Of a stretch of 64,000 nt of DNA, positions 27,092 through 36,374 are shown piece by piece. This stretch comes from Rhizobacter terrae (lineage in GTDB: Bacteria; Pseudomonadota; Gammaproteobacteria; Burkholderiales; Burkholderiaceae_C), in contig NZ_QUSW01000007.1 of NCBI RefSeq assembly GCF_003852895.1, forward strand, positions 1 through 64,000, written 5' to 3'. Numbering within the stretch: the stretch's first letter is position 1; every line of letters begins with the position of its first letter. Below the pieces are notes generated by a model that was given only the letters and a program-made list of their open reading frames with translations, was not told where the DNA came from and made no database searches. The position numbers and the translations under genes were made by a program.

Positions 27092-27514
27092 TCAGTACAG
27101 GGGCAGGTTGAGGCCGAGCAGCTTCTGGAAGGCCAGGGCCACGAGGATGAGTCCGGCGCACACCTTGAGGTTGCGCACGACGGAGTAGTTCCGGCCTGCC
27201 AGCGTCGAGCAGAAGACCAGGAAGATGATGCCCAGGATCATGTTCACGTAATGCGTGATCAGCGCGAAGCCGCACAGGCTGGCGAGGATGATCGCGATGT
27301 TCTTGAACTGGATTTCCATGCGCTCGGGCTTCGTGAAGCGCGAGCGCACCACCGTGGCGATGCCCACGAGCAGCAGCATGGAACTCACGATGAGCGGGAA
27401 CAGCCCGGCGCCGGCGCGGCTGAATTGTCCAATGGGGTAGCGCAGCGCCGTCAGGCCGAAGGCCAGCGATATCGCCATGAGGAACAGGCCTCGGACCAGG
27501 TTGCGGTCGTTCAT
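27092..27514 (-). CDS. tctB: tripartite tricarboxylate transporter small subunit TctB
   Basis: A 140-residue protein with four membrane helices (GLFLMAISLAFGLTALRYP, LFPLIVSSMLLLVGIATVV, IAIILASLCGFALITHYV, CAGLILVALAFQKLL). The block RAGAGLFPLIVSSMLLLVG is typical of TctB, the small membrane subunit of TTT transporters. The start at 27514 is preferred over a longer frame to 27634 because it directly precedes the first helix. It forms an operon with tctA. Confidence 0.85.
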   Translation of the reverse strand: MNDRNLVRGLFLMAISLAFGLTALRYPIGQFSRAGAGLFPLIVSSMLLLVGIATVVRSRFTKPERMEIQFKNIAIILASLCGFALITHYVNMILGIIFLVFCSTLAGRNYSVVRNLKVCAGLILVALAFQKLLGLNLPLY

Positions 27515-27716
27515 GAAATCACCTTGTGCGGGCCTTGCAACGAGGGTGTTGCAAGGTGCATTCATGATCCCGTGGCGAACCTGACTGGAGGCTGATGACG
27601 CGGTTCGTGATATTACGTACCAGGAGACAGTCAAAGAATGAAAACCGGCCTTTGCTCACGCCGCTTGAAGCGACGCGGGCAAAGGCCGGCGCTGTGGTGG
27701 GACGCGCTGGCGCGGG

Positions 27717-28196
27717 TCAGTTCACCTTCTTCTCGTCCTGGTCGCGCTTGATCTCATCGGCCCTGCGCTTGGCATGCGCCTCGTCGCGTTCCTGGATGTC
27801 TTCGTGGCGCTGCACCTTGGCCTTGTCGAGGTTGCGGCGGTCCTTGTCGAGCTTCCACGCTTCCACCTTCGAATGCTGGTGCTGCGCATCGGCCAGGCCT
27901 TGCAGCCGCTGCGCCTCGGCGGTGTCGCCACGCGCAGCAGCGGCCTGCGCCTGCTCATGCAGCTTCCGCGATTCCGCGTCGGCATGGATGATGTCGTTCT
28001 TCTGGTGCACGATGCCGCGCTGGATCTTGCTGACGTTGGTCTTGTCCACGTTGACGTCGTGCTCGGCCTCGCGCTGCTGCGCGGCGTCCTGCTGCACCTG
28101 CGCGTTGTCGCGCTTGATGGTGTCGCTGCTGGTCTGAGCGAATGCGGCACCGGCGGCTGCAAGCAGCGACAGGCCGAGGATCGTTGTCTTCTTCAT
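27717..28196 (-). CDS. periplasmic charged coiled-coil protein
   Basis: A 159-residue protein with a Sec signal peptide (ILGLSLLAAAGAAFA, cut before QTSSD). The mature part is almost all helix and highly charged (KRDNAQVQQDAAQQREAEHD, HSKVEAWKLDKDRRNLDKAK, RADEIKRDQDEKKVN), so an elongated coiled coil is likely. There are no cysteines or aromatic core. The function is unknown; the composition resembles secreted stress or metal-tolerance helper proteins. It diverges from the deacetylase-caspase lipoprotein gene. Confidence 0.7.
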   Translation of the reverse strand: MKKTTILGLSLLAAAGAAFAQTSSDTIKRDNAQVQQDAAQQREAEHDVNVDKTNVSKIQRGIVHQKNDIIHADAESRKLHEQAQAAAARGDTAEAQRLQGLADAQHQHSKVEAWKLDKDRRNLDKAKVQRHEDIQERDEAHAKRRADEIKRDQDEKKVN

Positions 28197-28363
28197 GATG
28201 CGTAACTCCTTCAGGGAAGTGATGTCGTGAATCGACGATTCGAGTCCACACGACACTGAACGGACTCCGACGCGAAGAGTGCGCTGAAAGCCGGTAAGAA
28301 GTCCGTGACATGGCGCGCTTTTGGTAACGCCGGTGCATGGAAGCAAGCACAATCGCGCCCGAC

Positions 28364-31135
28364 ATGAAACATCTACACGTTCCCCGCCATTCATTGGCCG
28401 CTTCACTGGCAGCCGCGCTCGTCCTGACCCTGACCGGATGCCAGCAAAAGGCGGACAAGGCGAACACGCCGCAGGCTGCGGCCTCGGCTGCATCGGCGGT
28501 GGCTTCCGCGCCGGTGGCAGCACCCTCGCTTGCCACGCAGATGCGCGAGCGTGCCGATGCGGTGCTCGCTTCGCACCGCCAGATGATCGTGCTGATGAGC
28601 AACGAGCGCAGCCTCAAGCCTGCCGAGCGCCGCGCGGTGGGTGCCGTGGGGCAGATGCTGTTCCATGACATGCAAGAGCGCATCGACGCGCTGGCGGCGC
28701 TGGCTGCGAACACCGCCGATGCAAAGACCGTGCAGGCGCTGGACACGCTGCTCGACCGCATCGAGTCCGAGCCGAGCTGGTTCGATGCCGACCGCCTCGC
28801 GTTCAAGGAATTCCTCAACCGCATCGCGGCGCAGTACGCGCAGGCCCAGTCCATCGCGGGCCTGAAGATCGCCAAGCGCGCGAATGAAGACCTGGCGGTG
28901 CTCGCCGAAGTGGAGCAGGCCTACGACCGGGAGCTCAAGGACATCTTCGGCCGCTTCGCGCAGCGCGGCATCGAGTTGAAGCGCGAGAAGTGGGCCGACT
29001 ACGTCGCCAAGCTCTCGGCCATCTACTCGCGCGAGCAGATCATGAAGGACTACGGGACCATCGTTCCGTACACACCGCCGCCTGGCGCCAAGTCTGGCGA
29101 AGAGGCCGATGCGCGCGAGATCTTCGGCACCTCGCTGCCGCCCAAGACGGTGGTGCTCACCTTCGACGACGGCCCGCACGCGAAGTACACCGACGACATC
29201 CTGGACATCCTCAAGCGCTACGACGCGCCGGCCATCTTCTTCCACCTCGGACGCAACCTCGGCACGGTGGGCGCCGACGGCAAGGCGAAGCTCGGCGCGA
29301 ATGCGGCGGTCGCCAAGCGCGTGCTGGCAGCGGGCCACCTCATTGCCAACCACAGCTACACCCACAGCGTGCTGGCCAAGCTCGGCGAAGAGGAGGTGCG
29401 CGCCGAGGCCACCAACACCGAGGCGCTGCTCGATGCCGAAGGCCGTGGCCCCACGCCCTTGTTCCGATTTCCGTACGGCGCGCGCAATGAGTCGGCGCTG
29501 GCCACCGTCGAAGCGCTGAAGCTGCATTCGATGATGTGGACAGTCGACTCGCTCGACTGGGCCGACCCGGTGCCCAAGTCCATCGCCGAACGGGTGCTGG
29601 CCGAGGTGGACAAGGCGCAGCGCGGCATCATCCTCTTCCACGACATCCAGGGCCGCACCGTGCAGGCGCTGCCCGTGGTGCTCGACCAGCTGGTGGCCGA
29701 CGGCTACCGCTTCGCCACCTGGCGCGACGGCCATTTCGTGGTGAGCACACCGCGCCAGGGCGGCAACGATGCGGCGCTGGCCGCGGCCTCGGGCGACAGC
29801 CTGTACCGCGACAGCCACGCGCTCATCATCGGCATCGACCAGTACGCCAAGTGGCCCGGCCTGCACCATGCGGTCAAGGATGCGAAGTCCATCCAGGACG
29901 CGCTGGTCACGCGCTTCGGCTTCAAGCCCGAGAACGTCACCGCGCTGTTCGATGGCGATGCGACGCGCGCCAACATCCTGCGCGCGCTCAACGACAAGCT
30001 CACCGATGCCAAGCGTGTGAAGCGCGACGACCGCGTGATGGTGTTCTTCGCGGGCCACGGCGGCACGCGCAAGCTCACCAGCGGGCGCGACGTGGGCTAC
30101 ATCATCCCGGTGGATGCCTCGATCAACGACTTCTCGTCCGACGCGATCTCCATGCCGCAGCTGCAGGAGGTGGCCGAGGCGATGTCGGCCAAGCACGTGC
30201 TGTTCATGGTCGATGCCTGTTATTCCGGGCTCGGCCTCACCCGCGGCGGCGCGGTGAAGTCGGCCAACTTCCTGGCCGACAACGCCAAGCGCCTGGGCCG
30301 CCAGATGATCACCGCCGGCGGTGCCGACCAGCAGGTGGCTGACGACGGCCCCGGCGGCAACTCGGTGTTCACCTGGACCGTGCTGCAGGCGCTCAGCGGC
30401 AAGGCAGACCTCAACGGAGACGGTGTGATCACCAGCACCGAGCTGGCGGCTTATGTGGCGCCTTCGGTGTCGGCGATTGCGCGCCAGACGCCGGCCTTCG
30501 GCAGCCTGCCCGGCTCGCAGGGTGGCGAGTTCGTGTTCGAGCTGCCCGCCGAGCGCGAAGGCCTGAGCGGCGAGACGCGCCAGCTCGATGCCGACGCGAG
30601 CAAGCTGGCGAAGAAGATCGACGACGCCAAGACCGCGGCGCTGCAGGCTGCTCCCGCGGCGAAGTCCGCCAGCGCCGTGCAGGTCACGGTGAAGAACCTC
30701 GACGGCGGCGAGACGAAGATCTCCACGCCGGCCTCGGCCGACCTGCCCCCGCGCGTGGCGGCGCAACGCGCCAACGACCGCGGACTGCTGCTCTACAAGG
30801 AACAGCGCTACGACGAGGCGGAGCAGGCCTTCACCGAGGCGCTGAAGTGGAACCCGAAGTTCGCGCTCGCGGCGAACAACCTCGGCTTCGTGTACTTCAA
30901 GCGCGGCAAGCCGGTGGAGGCGGCGCGCTGGTTCGAGAAGGCCATCGAGATGGATGGCAGCCGGGCGCTCGCGTACCTCAACCTGGGCGATGCCTACCTG
31001 CAGGCCAGCGAGGATGCGAAGGCACAACAGGCCTATGCCACTTTCGTGGGCCTGTCGCCCAAGCATCCGCGGGTGGCGCAACTGCAGGCCTGGATCGCGT
31101 CGCCGGACAAGAAGGCCAATCGCCCGACGCCCTGA
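28364..31135 (+). CDS. lipoprotein: polysaccharide deacetylase, metacaspase-like domain, EF-hand loop and TPRs
   Basis: A 923-residue multidomain lipoprotein. The signal peptide ends in lipobox LTGC (about residue 26), followed by a helical region (45-240). A NodB/CE4 polysaccharide deacetylase domain follows (about 255-470: TFDDGPH with Asp268 and Asp269; NHSYTHS with metal His330 and His334; FRFPYGARN; ILFHDIQ). Then a caspase-like C14 peptidase domain (about 490-720) has catalytic His565 in FFAGHGG and Cys619 in VDACYSG. A canonical EF-hand loop D-x-N-x-D-G-x-I-x-x-x-E spans 682-693. Three TPR units close the protein (about 800-915). It should sit on the periplasmic side of a membrane. An ATG at 28337 exists, but 28364 gives the better lipoprotein signal. 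Confidence 0.88.
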   Translation: MKHLHVPRHSLAASLAAALVLTLTGCQQKADKANTPQAAASAASAVASAPVAAPSLATQMRERADAVLASHRQMIVLMSNERSLKPAERRAVGAVGQMLFHDMQERIDALAALAANTADAKTVQALDTLLDRIESEPSWFDADRLAFKEFLNRIAAQYAQAQSIAGLKIAKRANEDLAVLAEVEQAYDRELKDIFGRFAQRGIELKREKWADYVAKLSAIYSREQIMKDYGTIVPYTPPPGAKSGEEADAREIFGTSLPPKTVVLTFDDGPHAKYTDDILDILKRYDAPAIFFHLGRNLGTVGADGKAKLGANAAVAKRVLAAGHLIANHSYTHSVLAKLGEEEVRAEATNTEALLDAEGRGPTPLFRFPYGARNESALATVEALKLHSMMWTVDSLDWADPVPKSIAERVLAEVDKAQRGIILFHDIQGRTVQALPVVLDQLVADGYRFATWRDGHFVVSTPRQGGNDAALAAASGDSLYRDSHALIIGIDQYAKWPGLHHAVKDAKSIQDALVTRFGFKPENVTALFDGDATRANILRALNDKLTDAKRVKRDDRVMVFFAGHGGTRKLTSGRDVGYIIPVDASINDFSSDAISMPQLQEVAEAMSAKHVLFMVDACYSGLGLTRGGAVKSANFLADNAKRLGRQMITAGGADQQVADDGPGGNSVFTWTVLQALSGKADLNGDGVITSTELAAYVAPSVSAIARQTPAFGSLPGSQGGEFVFELPAEREGLSGETRQLDADASKLAKKIDDAKTAALQAAPAAKSASAVQVTVKNLDGGETKISTPASADLPPRVAAQRANDRGLLLYKEQRYDEAEQAFTEALKWNPKFALAANNLGFVYFKRGKPVEAARWFEKAIEMDGSRALAYLNLGDAYLQASEDAKAQQAYATFVGLSPKHPRVAQLQAWIASPDKKANRPTP

Positions 31136-31193
31136 GCGCGGGCGGGAACGCCGATTGCGGTGGTGGGGGAACTCCGGTGAACGAGTCCCCCAC

Positions 31194-32402
31194 ATGTCCG
31201 AATCCTTCCACGACCGCTACAGATTGCTTGCAGGACTGACGATTTCGGTCGCTGTGCTGACGGCTTGCGGCGGTGGCTCCAGCGCTCCTGCGCCCGCACC
31301 GACCCCGACCCCGACCCCGACCCCTGCACCTGCACCTGCACCTGCACCTGCACCTGCACCTGCACCTGCACCCGCCCCTTCATCCGCCGCCATGCTGGGC
31401 AGTTGCCCTTCCTTCCCGGCCACCGCCGTCTTCAACACCCGCATCGACGACACCACGAAGTTCCCTGCGCATGCGCAGAGCGGCACCTGGATCGGCAACA
31501 TCGGCGGCACGCGCGCCTTCCACGCCGACTGGGGCACGACGGTCGACCAGGCATCGAGCGAGTACTACGGCATCCCGCTGAACCTGCTGAGCGCGACCTC
31601 GCCGGAAACCGATTGGCCGCTGCTCACCTTCGCCAGCGACAGCGCCCCGGACGAGAGCGACTGTGCGGTGCCCAACGGCTCCGGCGGCTACACGCTCACG
31701 CCCAACTGCCTCGCCGTGACGCCGTCGTCAAACCGGCGGTTCCCGTTCCCCCGCGATGCCGTGGTGAAGGTCGAGGGCCATGACTGCTCGCCCGACACCT
31801 GCGACCGCCATGTGCTCGTCGTGGAGCAGGGCGCCTGCAGGCTGTGGGAGGACTACAGCGTCACCAGCGTGAAAGTGGGCGGCCAGTGGAGTGCCTATTC
31901 CACCGCCGCGTGGGACCTCAATTCCAATGCCATGCGCACGGACACCTGGACCTCCGGCGACGCGGCCGGCCTGCCGATCGCGCCGCTGCTCGTGCGCGCC
32001 AGCGAGGCCTCCAGCGGCGTGATCCCGCATGCCCTGCGCGTCACCTTCCGCGACAGCGTGCTTGCGCGCAGCCACGTCTGGCCGGCGCGCCACGATGCCG
32101 GCGGTGCGACATCGGGCGGCATTCCTTTCGGCGCCTTGCTGCGCCTGCGCGGCGACGTGCCCATCCCGTCGAACTGGACCACTCAGGCCAAGGCCATCGC
32201 CGCGGCCATGCAGCGCTATGGCCTGTACGTGGCCGACATCGGGTCCGACCTGTACGTGCAGGGCGACCCGAGCACGCAGTGGGATTCGGCCACGATCTCG
32301 CAGATCCAGTCGCTGCGCATGAACCAGTTCGAGTTCGTGGACACGGGCAGCATCACGCGCGACTCGCGCTTCAGCCCGAATTCGTTCGCGGCGAGCTGGT
32401 GA
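31194..32402 (+). CDS. lipoprotein with Pro/Thr/Ala-rich linker, unknown function
   Basis: A 402-residue lipoprotein: signal peptide with lipobox LTAC at about residue 25, a CGGGSS start, then a PTPTPT/PAPAPA linker (about 31-62) and a roughly 340-residue globular domain. That domain has Cys residues that could form disulfides (GSCPSFP, DESDCAVP, TPNCLAV, GHDCSPDTCDRH, GACRLWE) and is rich in Trp. The sequence FNTRIDDTTKFPAHA, FHADWG and ARHDAGG occur in a family of secreted proteins of unknown role seen in proteobacteria and actinobacteria. It follows the deacetylase-caspase lipoprotein by 58 bases on the same strand. Confidence 0.8.
   Translation: MSESFHDRYRLLAGLTISVAVLTACGGGSSAPAPAPTPTPTPTPAPAPAPAPAPAPAPAPAPSSAAMLGSCPSFPATAVFNTRIDDTTKFPAHAQSGTWIGNIGGTRAFHADWGTTVDQASSEYYGIPLNLLSATSPETDWPLLTFASDSAPDESDCAVPNGSGGYTLTPNCLAVTPSSNRRFPFPRDAVVKVEGHDCSPDTCDRHVLVVEQGACRLWEDYSVTSVKVGGQWSAYSTAAWDLNSNAMRTDTWTSGDAAGLPIAPLLVRASEASSGVIPHALRVTFRDSVLARSHVWPARHDAGGATSGGIPFGALLRLRGDVPIPSNWTTQAKAIAAAMQRYGLYVADIGSDLYVQGDPSTQWDSATISQIQSLRMNQFEFVDTGSITRDSRFSPNSFAASW
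31297..31376 (+). repeat. hexanucleotide tandem repeats in the lipoprotein linker
   Basis: About three copies of CCGACC are followed by about eight copies of CCTGCA, coding PT and PA dipeptides. The units are six bases, so copy-number changes keep the reading frame and would only change linker length. Confidence 0.85.
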
Positions 32403-32405
32403 GTG

Positions 32406-33089
32406 CTAGGTCGTCTCGTTGAGCGCATTCAAGCGCTCGACCGTGCCCACGTCCGTCCAGCCGCCGTCCCAGCGTTCGGCGGTGATGCGGTGCGCTGCGA
32501 TGGCGGCGTCCAGGCTGGGCCGCAGCGGCGCACGGGTACCAGGCGGTACCGCGGCCACGAGGGCGGCGCGGAACAGGCCGACGCTGGCCCAGGTCATGCG
32601 CGGCTCGCCCTCGGACGCCGCCAGCCCGTTGGGGTCGATCGCGAAATCGCCGCGCGGGTGATGCGGCGCATTCGGCACCAGCCACAGGTGTGCCAGGGCA
32701 CTGCCGGTCTCGAAGCGGCGGGCGGCCTCGGCTGTAAAGCTGAAGCCCGGCAGGAACACATCGCCGGACACCACCCAGAAGCACTCGCCCAGCCAGGGCA
32801 GGGCCTTGGCGATGCCGCCGGCCGTCTCCAGCGCGCGGCCGTGGTCGCGGCCTTCGAAGGAGTAGTGGATGGACACGCCGTAGCGCGAGCCGTCGCCCAG
32901 CATGGCGGGGAACTGCTCCTCCAGCCAGGCGGTATTGATGACCAGCTCGCGCACACCCGAGCGGGCCAGCGCCTCGATGTGCCATTCGATGAGCCGCTTG
33001 CCGCGCACTTCCAGCAGCGGCTTGGGCGTTTGGTCGGTCAGCGGCCGCATGCGCTCGCCGCGGCCGGCCGCGAGGATGATGGCCTTCAT
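32406..33089 (-). CDS. murU: N-acetylmuramate 1-phosphate uridylyltransferase-like nucleotidyltransferase
   Basis: A 227-residue sugar-phosphate nucleotidyltransferase. The N-terminus has LAAGRGERMRPLTDQTPKPLL, the pyrophosphorylase signature; later parts are GDGSRYGVSIHYSFEG, ETAGGIAKAL, VVSGDVFL and the C-terminal WTDVGTVERL. The length and pattern fit MurU, which makes UDP-MurNAc during peptidoglycan recycling. The usual kinase partner AmgK is not in the window. The gene overlaps speD by ATGA, so the two are translated together; the pairing has no obvious metabolic logic. Confidence 0.82.
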   Translation of the reverse strand: MKAIILAAGRGERMRPLTDQTPKPLLEVRGKRLIEWHIEALARSGVRELVINTAWLEEQFPAMLGDGSRYGVSIHYSFEGRDHGRALETAGGIAKALPWLGECFWVVSGDVFLPGFSFTAEAARRFETGSALAHLWLVPNAPHHPRGDFAIDPNGLAASEGEPRMTWASVGLFRAALVAAVPPGTRAPLRPSLDAAIAAHRITAERWDGGWTDVGTVERLNALNETT

Positions 33090-33472
33090 GCGGCGCGCAC
33101 CACCGGTGCAGCCAACGCGCCGCGCCGAAGCGATTGGCGGTGGGCCTCCCGCGCACCGAAGGCCACGACCAGCGCCTCCAGCAAGGCCTGTGCACGTGCA
33201 GAGTTGTTGCCGCCGTAGTTGCACACGTAGACGTCCAGCGTGACGGCGCCGAGCTCCGGCCAGGTGTGCACCGCCAGGTGCGATTCGGCCAGCAGCACCA
33301 CGCCGGTGACGCCGCCGGGCGGCGGGAACACGTGGAACAACTCGCCCACCGCGCCGAGCCCGGCCGCTTCCACGGCGCCCACGCACATCGCGCGCAAGGC
33401 GGCGGCATCGGTCATGGCCGCGAGGCCGGGGTCGCAGCCGCGCAGGTCGGCAGTGAGGTGCAGTCCATCCAT
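33086..33472 (-). CDS. speD: S-adenosylmethionine decarboxylase proenzyme
   Basis: A 128-residue pyruvoyl enzyme that decarboxylates SAM to supply aminopropyl groups for spermidine. The self-cleavage site is ESHLAVHTWPE, where Ser64 becomes the pyruvoyl group, followed by a catalytic His and the conserved C-terminal cysteine in DVYVCNYGG. It is of the short bacterial/archaeal class (1B). No spermidine synthase gene is adjacent. It is divergent from tkt with 137 bases between. Confidence 0.9.
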   Translation of the reverse strand: MDGLHLTADLRGCDPGLAAMTDAAALRAMCVGAVEAAGLGAVGELFHVFPPPGGVTGVVLLAESHLAVHTWPELGAVTLDVYVCNYGGNNSARAQALLEALVVAFGAREAHRQSLRRGALAAPVVRAA

Positions 33473-33609
33473 GGCCGGGGATTATGTGGCCCGGCCGTGA
33501 CACATCGCCGGGTCCTGCGGGGGCCCTGCCCGCCCGCGCCGGAGGCCGGCAGCCCGGCCGTTAAAATGCCGGGTTTACCCCTCCACCCGCCCTCCCACCG
33601 GGAACCCGC

Positions 33610-35649
33610 ATGGCCGCCGCACTCGCCGACATGGCAACCCAGCCCTCCACCACCCTCATGGCCAACGCCATCCGCGCCCTCGCGATGGATGCCGTCCAGC
33701 AAGCCAATTCCGGCCACCCCGGCGCGCCCATGGGCATGGCCGAGATCGCCGTCGCGCTGTGGGGCCGCCACCTGCGCCACAACCCCGCCAACCCGCACTG
33801 GCCGGGCCGCGACCGGTTCGTGCTGTCCAACGGGCACGGCTCCATGCTGATCTACGCGCTGCTGCACCTCACGGGCTACGACCTGCCGATGAGCGAGCTG
33901 CGCAACTTCCGCCAGCTGCACAGCAAGACGCCAGGGCATCCGGAGGTGGGCATCACCCCGGGCGTGGAGACCACCACCGGACCGCTGGGCCAGGGCGTCA
34001 CCAATGCCGTGGGCATGGCGCTGGCCGAGAAGCTGCTTGCCCGCGAATTCAACCGCGACGGCCACGCCATCGTCGACCACTTCACCTATGTCTTCCTGGG
34101 CGATGGTTGCCTGATGGAAGGCATCAGCCACGAAGCCTGCGCCCTGGCCGGCGCCTGGAAGCTGAACAAGCTGATCGCGCTGTACGACGACAACGGCATC
34201 TCCATCGACGGCAAGGTCGCGCCCTGGTTCATCGACGACACGCCCCGCCGCTTCGAGGCCTACGGCTGGAACGTCATCCCCGGCGTGGACGGCCATGACG
34301 TGGACGCGGTGGACGCCGCCATCGCGCAGGCGAAGAAGTCCGACAAGCCGACCATCATTTGCTGCAAGACCAACATCGGCCAGGGCTCGCCCAACCGCGC
34401 GGGCACGGCCAAGGCGCACGGCGAGGCGCTGGGCGCCGAGGAAATCAAGCTGACGCGTGCAGCCCTGGGCTGGACGCACGAGGCCTTCGTGATTCCCGCG
34501 GAGGCGTATTCGCAGTGGGATGCCAAGGCCAGCGGCGCGGCGCTGGAAGCCTCGTGGAATTCGGCCTTCGACGCCTACCAGGCGGCCTTCCCCGATCTGG
34601 CCGGCGAGTTCAGCCGCCGCACGAAGGGCGAGCTGCCCGCGAGCTGGGCGCAGACGGCGGCTGAAGCCATTGCCGCGGCCAACGCCAAGGCCGAGACCGT
34701 GGCCACGCGCAAGGCCAGCCAGATCGCGCTGGAAGCCTTCACCAAGGCCCTGCCCGAGCTGCTGGGCGGCAGCGCGGACCTGACCGGCTCGAACCTCACC
34801 AACACCAGCTCCACGCCGGCCTTCCGCCTGGAAGCCGACGGGTCGTCCAACGGCGGGCGCCACATCAACTACGGCGTGCGCGAGTTCGGCATGGCGGCCA
34901 TCATGAACGGCCTGGCGCTGCATGGCGGCTTCATCCCCTACGGCGGCACCTTCCTCACCTTCAGCGACTACAGCCGCAACGCCATCCGCATGGCCGCGCT
35001 GATGAAGCAGCGCGTCATCCACGTCTTCACGCACGACAGCATTGGCCTGGGTGAAGATGGCCCGACGCACCAGTCGGTGGAACATGCCGCGGCGTTGCGC
35101 CTGATTCCGGGCCTGGATGTCTGGCGTCCGGCCGACACCGCCGAGACGGCCGTGGCCTGGGCGCGCGCCATCGAGAGCAAGGACCGCCCGACGGCGCTGC
35201 TGCTGTCGCGCCAGAACCTGCCGTATGCGCCCAAGGCCAGCCTGGACGACGTCTCCCGAGGCGGCTACGTGCTGGCCGAGCCGGCCGAGGTCGGCCTGAA
35301 GAAGAAGGCCCAGGCGGTCATCATCGCCACCGGCTCGGAGGTGCAGCTCGCGCTGCATGCCCAGCAGCAGCTCGCGGTGCAGGGCATCGCGGTGCGCGTG
35401 GTGTCCATGCCGTCGACGACGGTGTTCGACCGCCAGGACGCCGCCTGGAAGAAGGCCGTGCTGCCCGCCGGCCTGCCGCGCGTCGCAGTGGAAGCGGGCG
35501 TCACTGCCGGCTGGTGGAAGTACGGCTGCGCGGCAGTAATCGGCATCGACACCTACGGCGAATCCGCTCCGGCGGGCGTGCTGTTCAAGCACTTCCACTT
35601 CACGGCGGAGAACGTGGCCGCCACGGTGCAGACGGTGTTGCAGGGCTGA
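33610..35649 (+). CDS. tkt: transketolase
   Basis: A 679-residue thiamine-diphosphate enzyme of the pentose phosphate and Calvin pathways, moving two-carbon ketol units. Typical blocks are [36 protein letters not shown], the ThDP motif GDGCLMEG...[14 protein letters not shown], and later [18 protein letters not shown] and the GSEVQLAL end domain. Length is standard. It precedes gap with two small envelope genes between, all on the + strand, so central carbon genes are grouped. Its stop overlaps the next start (TGATG). Confidence 0.96.
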   Translation: MAAALADMATQPSTTLMANAIRALAMDAVQQANSGHPGAPMGMAEIAVALWGRHLRHNPANPHWPGRDRFVLSNGHGSMLIYALLHLTGYDLPMSELRNFRQLHSKTPGHPEVGITPGVETTTGPLGQGVTNAVGMALAEKLLAREFNRDGHAIVDHFTYVFLGDGCLMEGISHEACALAGAWKLNKLIALYDDNGISIDGKVAPWFIDDTPRRFEAYGWNVIPGVDGHDVDAVDAAIAQAKKSDKPTIICCKTNIGQGSPNRAGTAKAHGEALGAEEIKLTRAALGWTHEAFVIPAEAYSQWDAKASGAALEASWNSAFDAYQAAFPDLAGEFSRRTKGELPASWAQTAAEAIAAANAKAETVATRKASQIALEAFTKALPELLGGSADLTGSNLTNTSSTPAFRLEADGSSNGGRHINYGVREFGMAAIMNGLALHGGFIPYGGTFLTFSDYSRNAIRMAALMKQRVIHVFTHDSIGLGEDGPTHQSVEHAAALRLIPGLDVWRPADTAETAVAWARAIESKDRPTALLLSRQNLPYAPKASLDDVSRGGYVLAEPAEVGLKKKAQAVIIATGSEVQLALHAQQQLAVQGIAVRVVSMPSTTVFDRQDAAWKKAVLPAGLPRVAVEAGVTAGWWKYGCAAVIGIDTYGESAPAGVLFKHFHFTAENVAATVQTVLQG

Positions 35650-36374
35650 TGAGCCTGATGCATGCGCGGGCCCTGCCCATCGCTGGCCGCGCCATCACCG
35701 CGGGTCTGCTGGGTTGGGCGCTTTCTGTGGCGCAGGCCCAGCCCGCCGCGCCGGCATCGAGCCGCACGGACGGCGAAGAGCCGCCGTCCCCCGTCATGAC
35801 CGTCCCGCTGGTGCAACCGAACACCGTCTGCCAAAGCATGCCGCCGCCCGAAATGCCCGCTGCCGCCTTGCGGGAAGGCCGCAGCGGCTGGGTCCTGGTC
35901 GAGGGCATGATGGATCGCACCGGGATCACGCAGGTGCGCGTGCTTCGCGAGCGTGGAGGGCGTGGCTTCGGGGCGGCTGCCATTGCGGCGGTTCGCGGCT
36001 ACCAATGCGCCGCGACGGAGGCGAAGCCGCAGATTCGTTTCCGGCAGGAGTTCGTCTTCAGGATCGAGGACAGTCCGCCGCCGGCATTGCAAGAAGGTTT
36101 CGGCCTGCATGCATTCGAGTCTGGTGCGGGAGCGCGACTGGGATTCATTGAGCAGATGGCCTTCGGCGGATGCCCGGTGCGGGCCAAGCTGCTGCTCAAG
36201 CGCCATCGCGGCGAACCCAACGCGGTGCTCGATGCGGGCCGCATCACGGATCCACGCGTGCTCGAATGGCTGGGTACCCTGGTGCCTCGCACCGACTACA
36301 TGATTCCCAATCCCGCCGGCAACTGGGTCGAGTTCAGGTGCCTGGAAAAAGATGGGCGGTTGTTCTTGCAATGA
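35649..36374 (+). CDS. TonB C-terminal-like periplasmic protein
   Basis: A 241-residue protein with a signal peptide (AGRAITAGLLGWALSVAQA, cut near residue 29). Residues about 60-135 resemble a TonB C-terminal domain: PPPEMPAAALREGRSGWVLVEGMMDRTG, VRVLRERGGRGFGAAAIAAVRGYQ, FRQEFVFRIED. It has no TonB proline region or N-terminal anchor, so it is likely a periplasmic relative and not an energy transducer. The second half is unrecognised. The start overlaps the tkt stop; ATG 35658 is an alternative. Confidence 0.65.
   Translation: MSLMHARALPIAGRAITAGLLGWALSVAQAQPAAPASSRTDGEEPPSPVMTVPLVQPNTVCQSMPPPEMPAAALREGRSGWVLVEGMMDRTGITQVRVLRERGGRGFGAAAIAAVRGYQCAATEAKPQIRFRQEFVFRIEDSPPPALQEGFGLHAFESGAGARLGFIEQMAFGGCPVRAKLLLKRHRGEPNAVLDAGRITDPRVLEWLGTLVPRTDYMIPNPAGNWVEFRCLEKDGRLFLQ

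Noticed and set aside
25460-27595. A 711-codon plus-strand frame across tctAB
   Set aside because: Antisense to two membrane-protein genes and very rich in His, Glu, Gln and Arg, the usual mirror of hydrophobic codons.
28403-31195. A 930-codon open frame on the minus strand opposite the deacetylase-caspase gene
   Set aside because: It lies fully antisense to a gene with recognisable domains. Its product is rich in His, Arg, Gly and Ala without motifs, as expected of an open shadow frame in GC-rich DNA.
31297-31376. Short tandem repeats as a possible CRISPR or minisatellite
   Set aside because: The units are six bases with no spacers and code for a PT/PA linker in frame.
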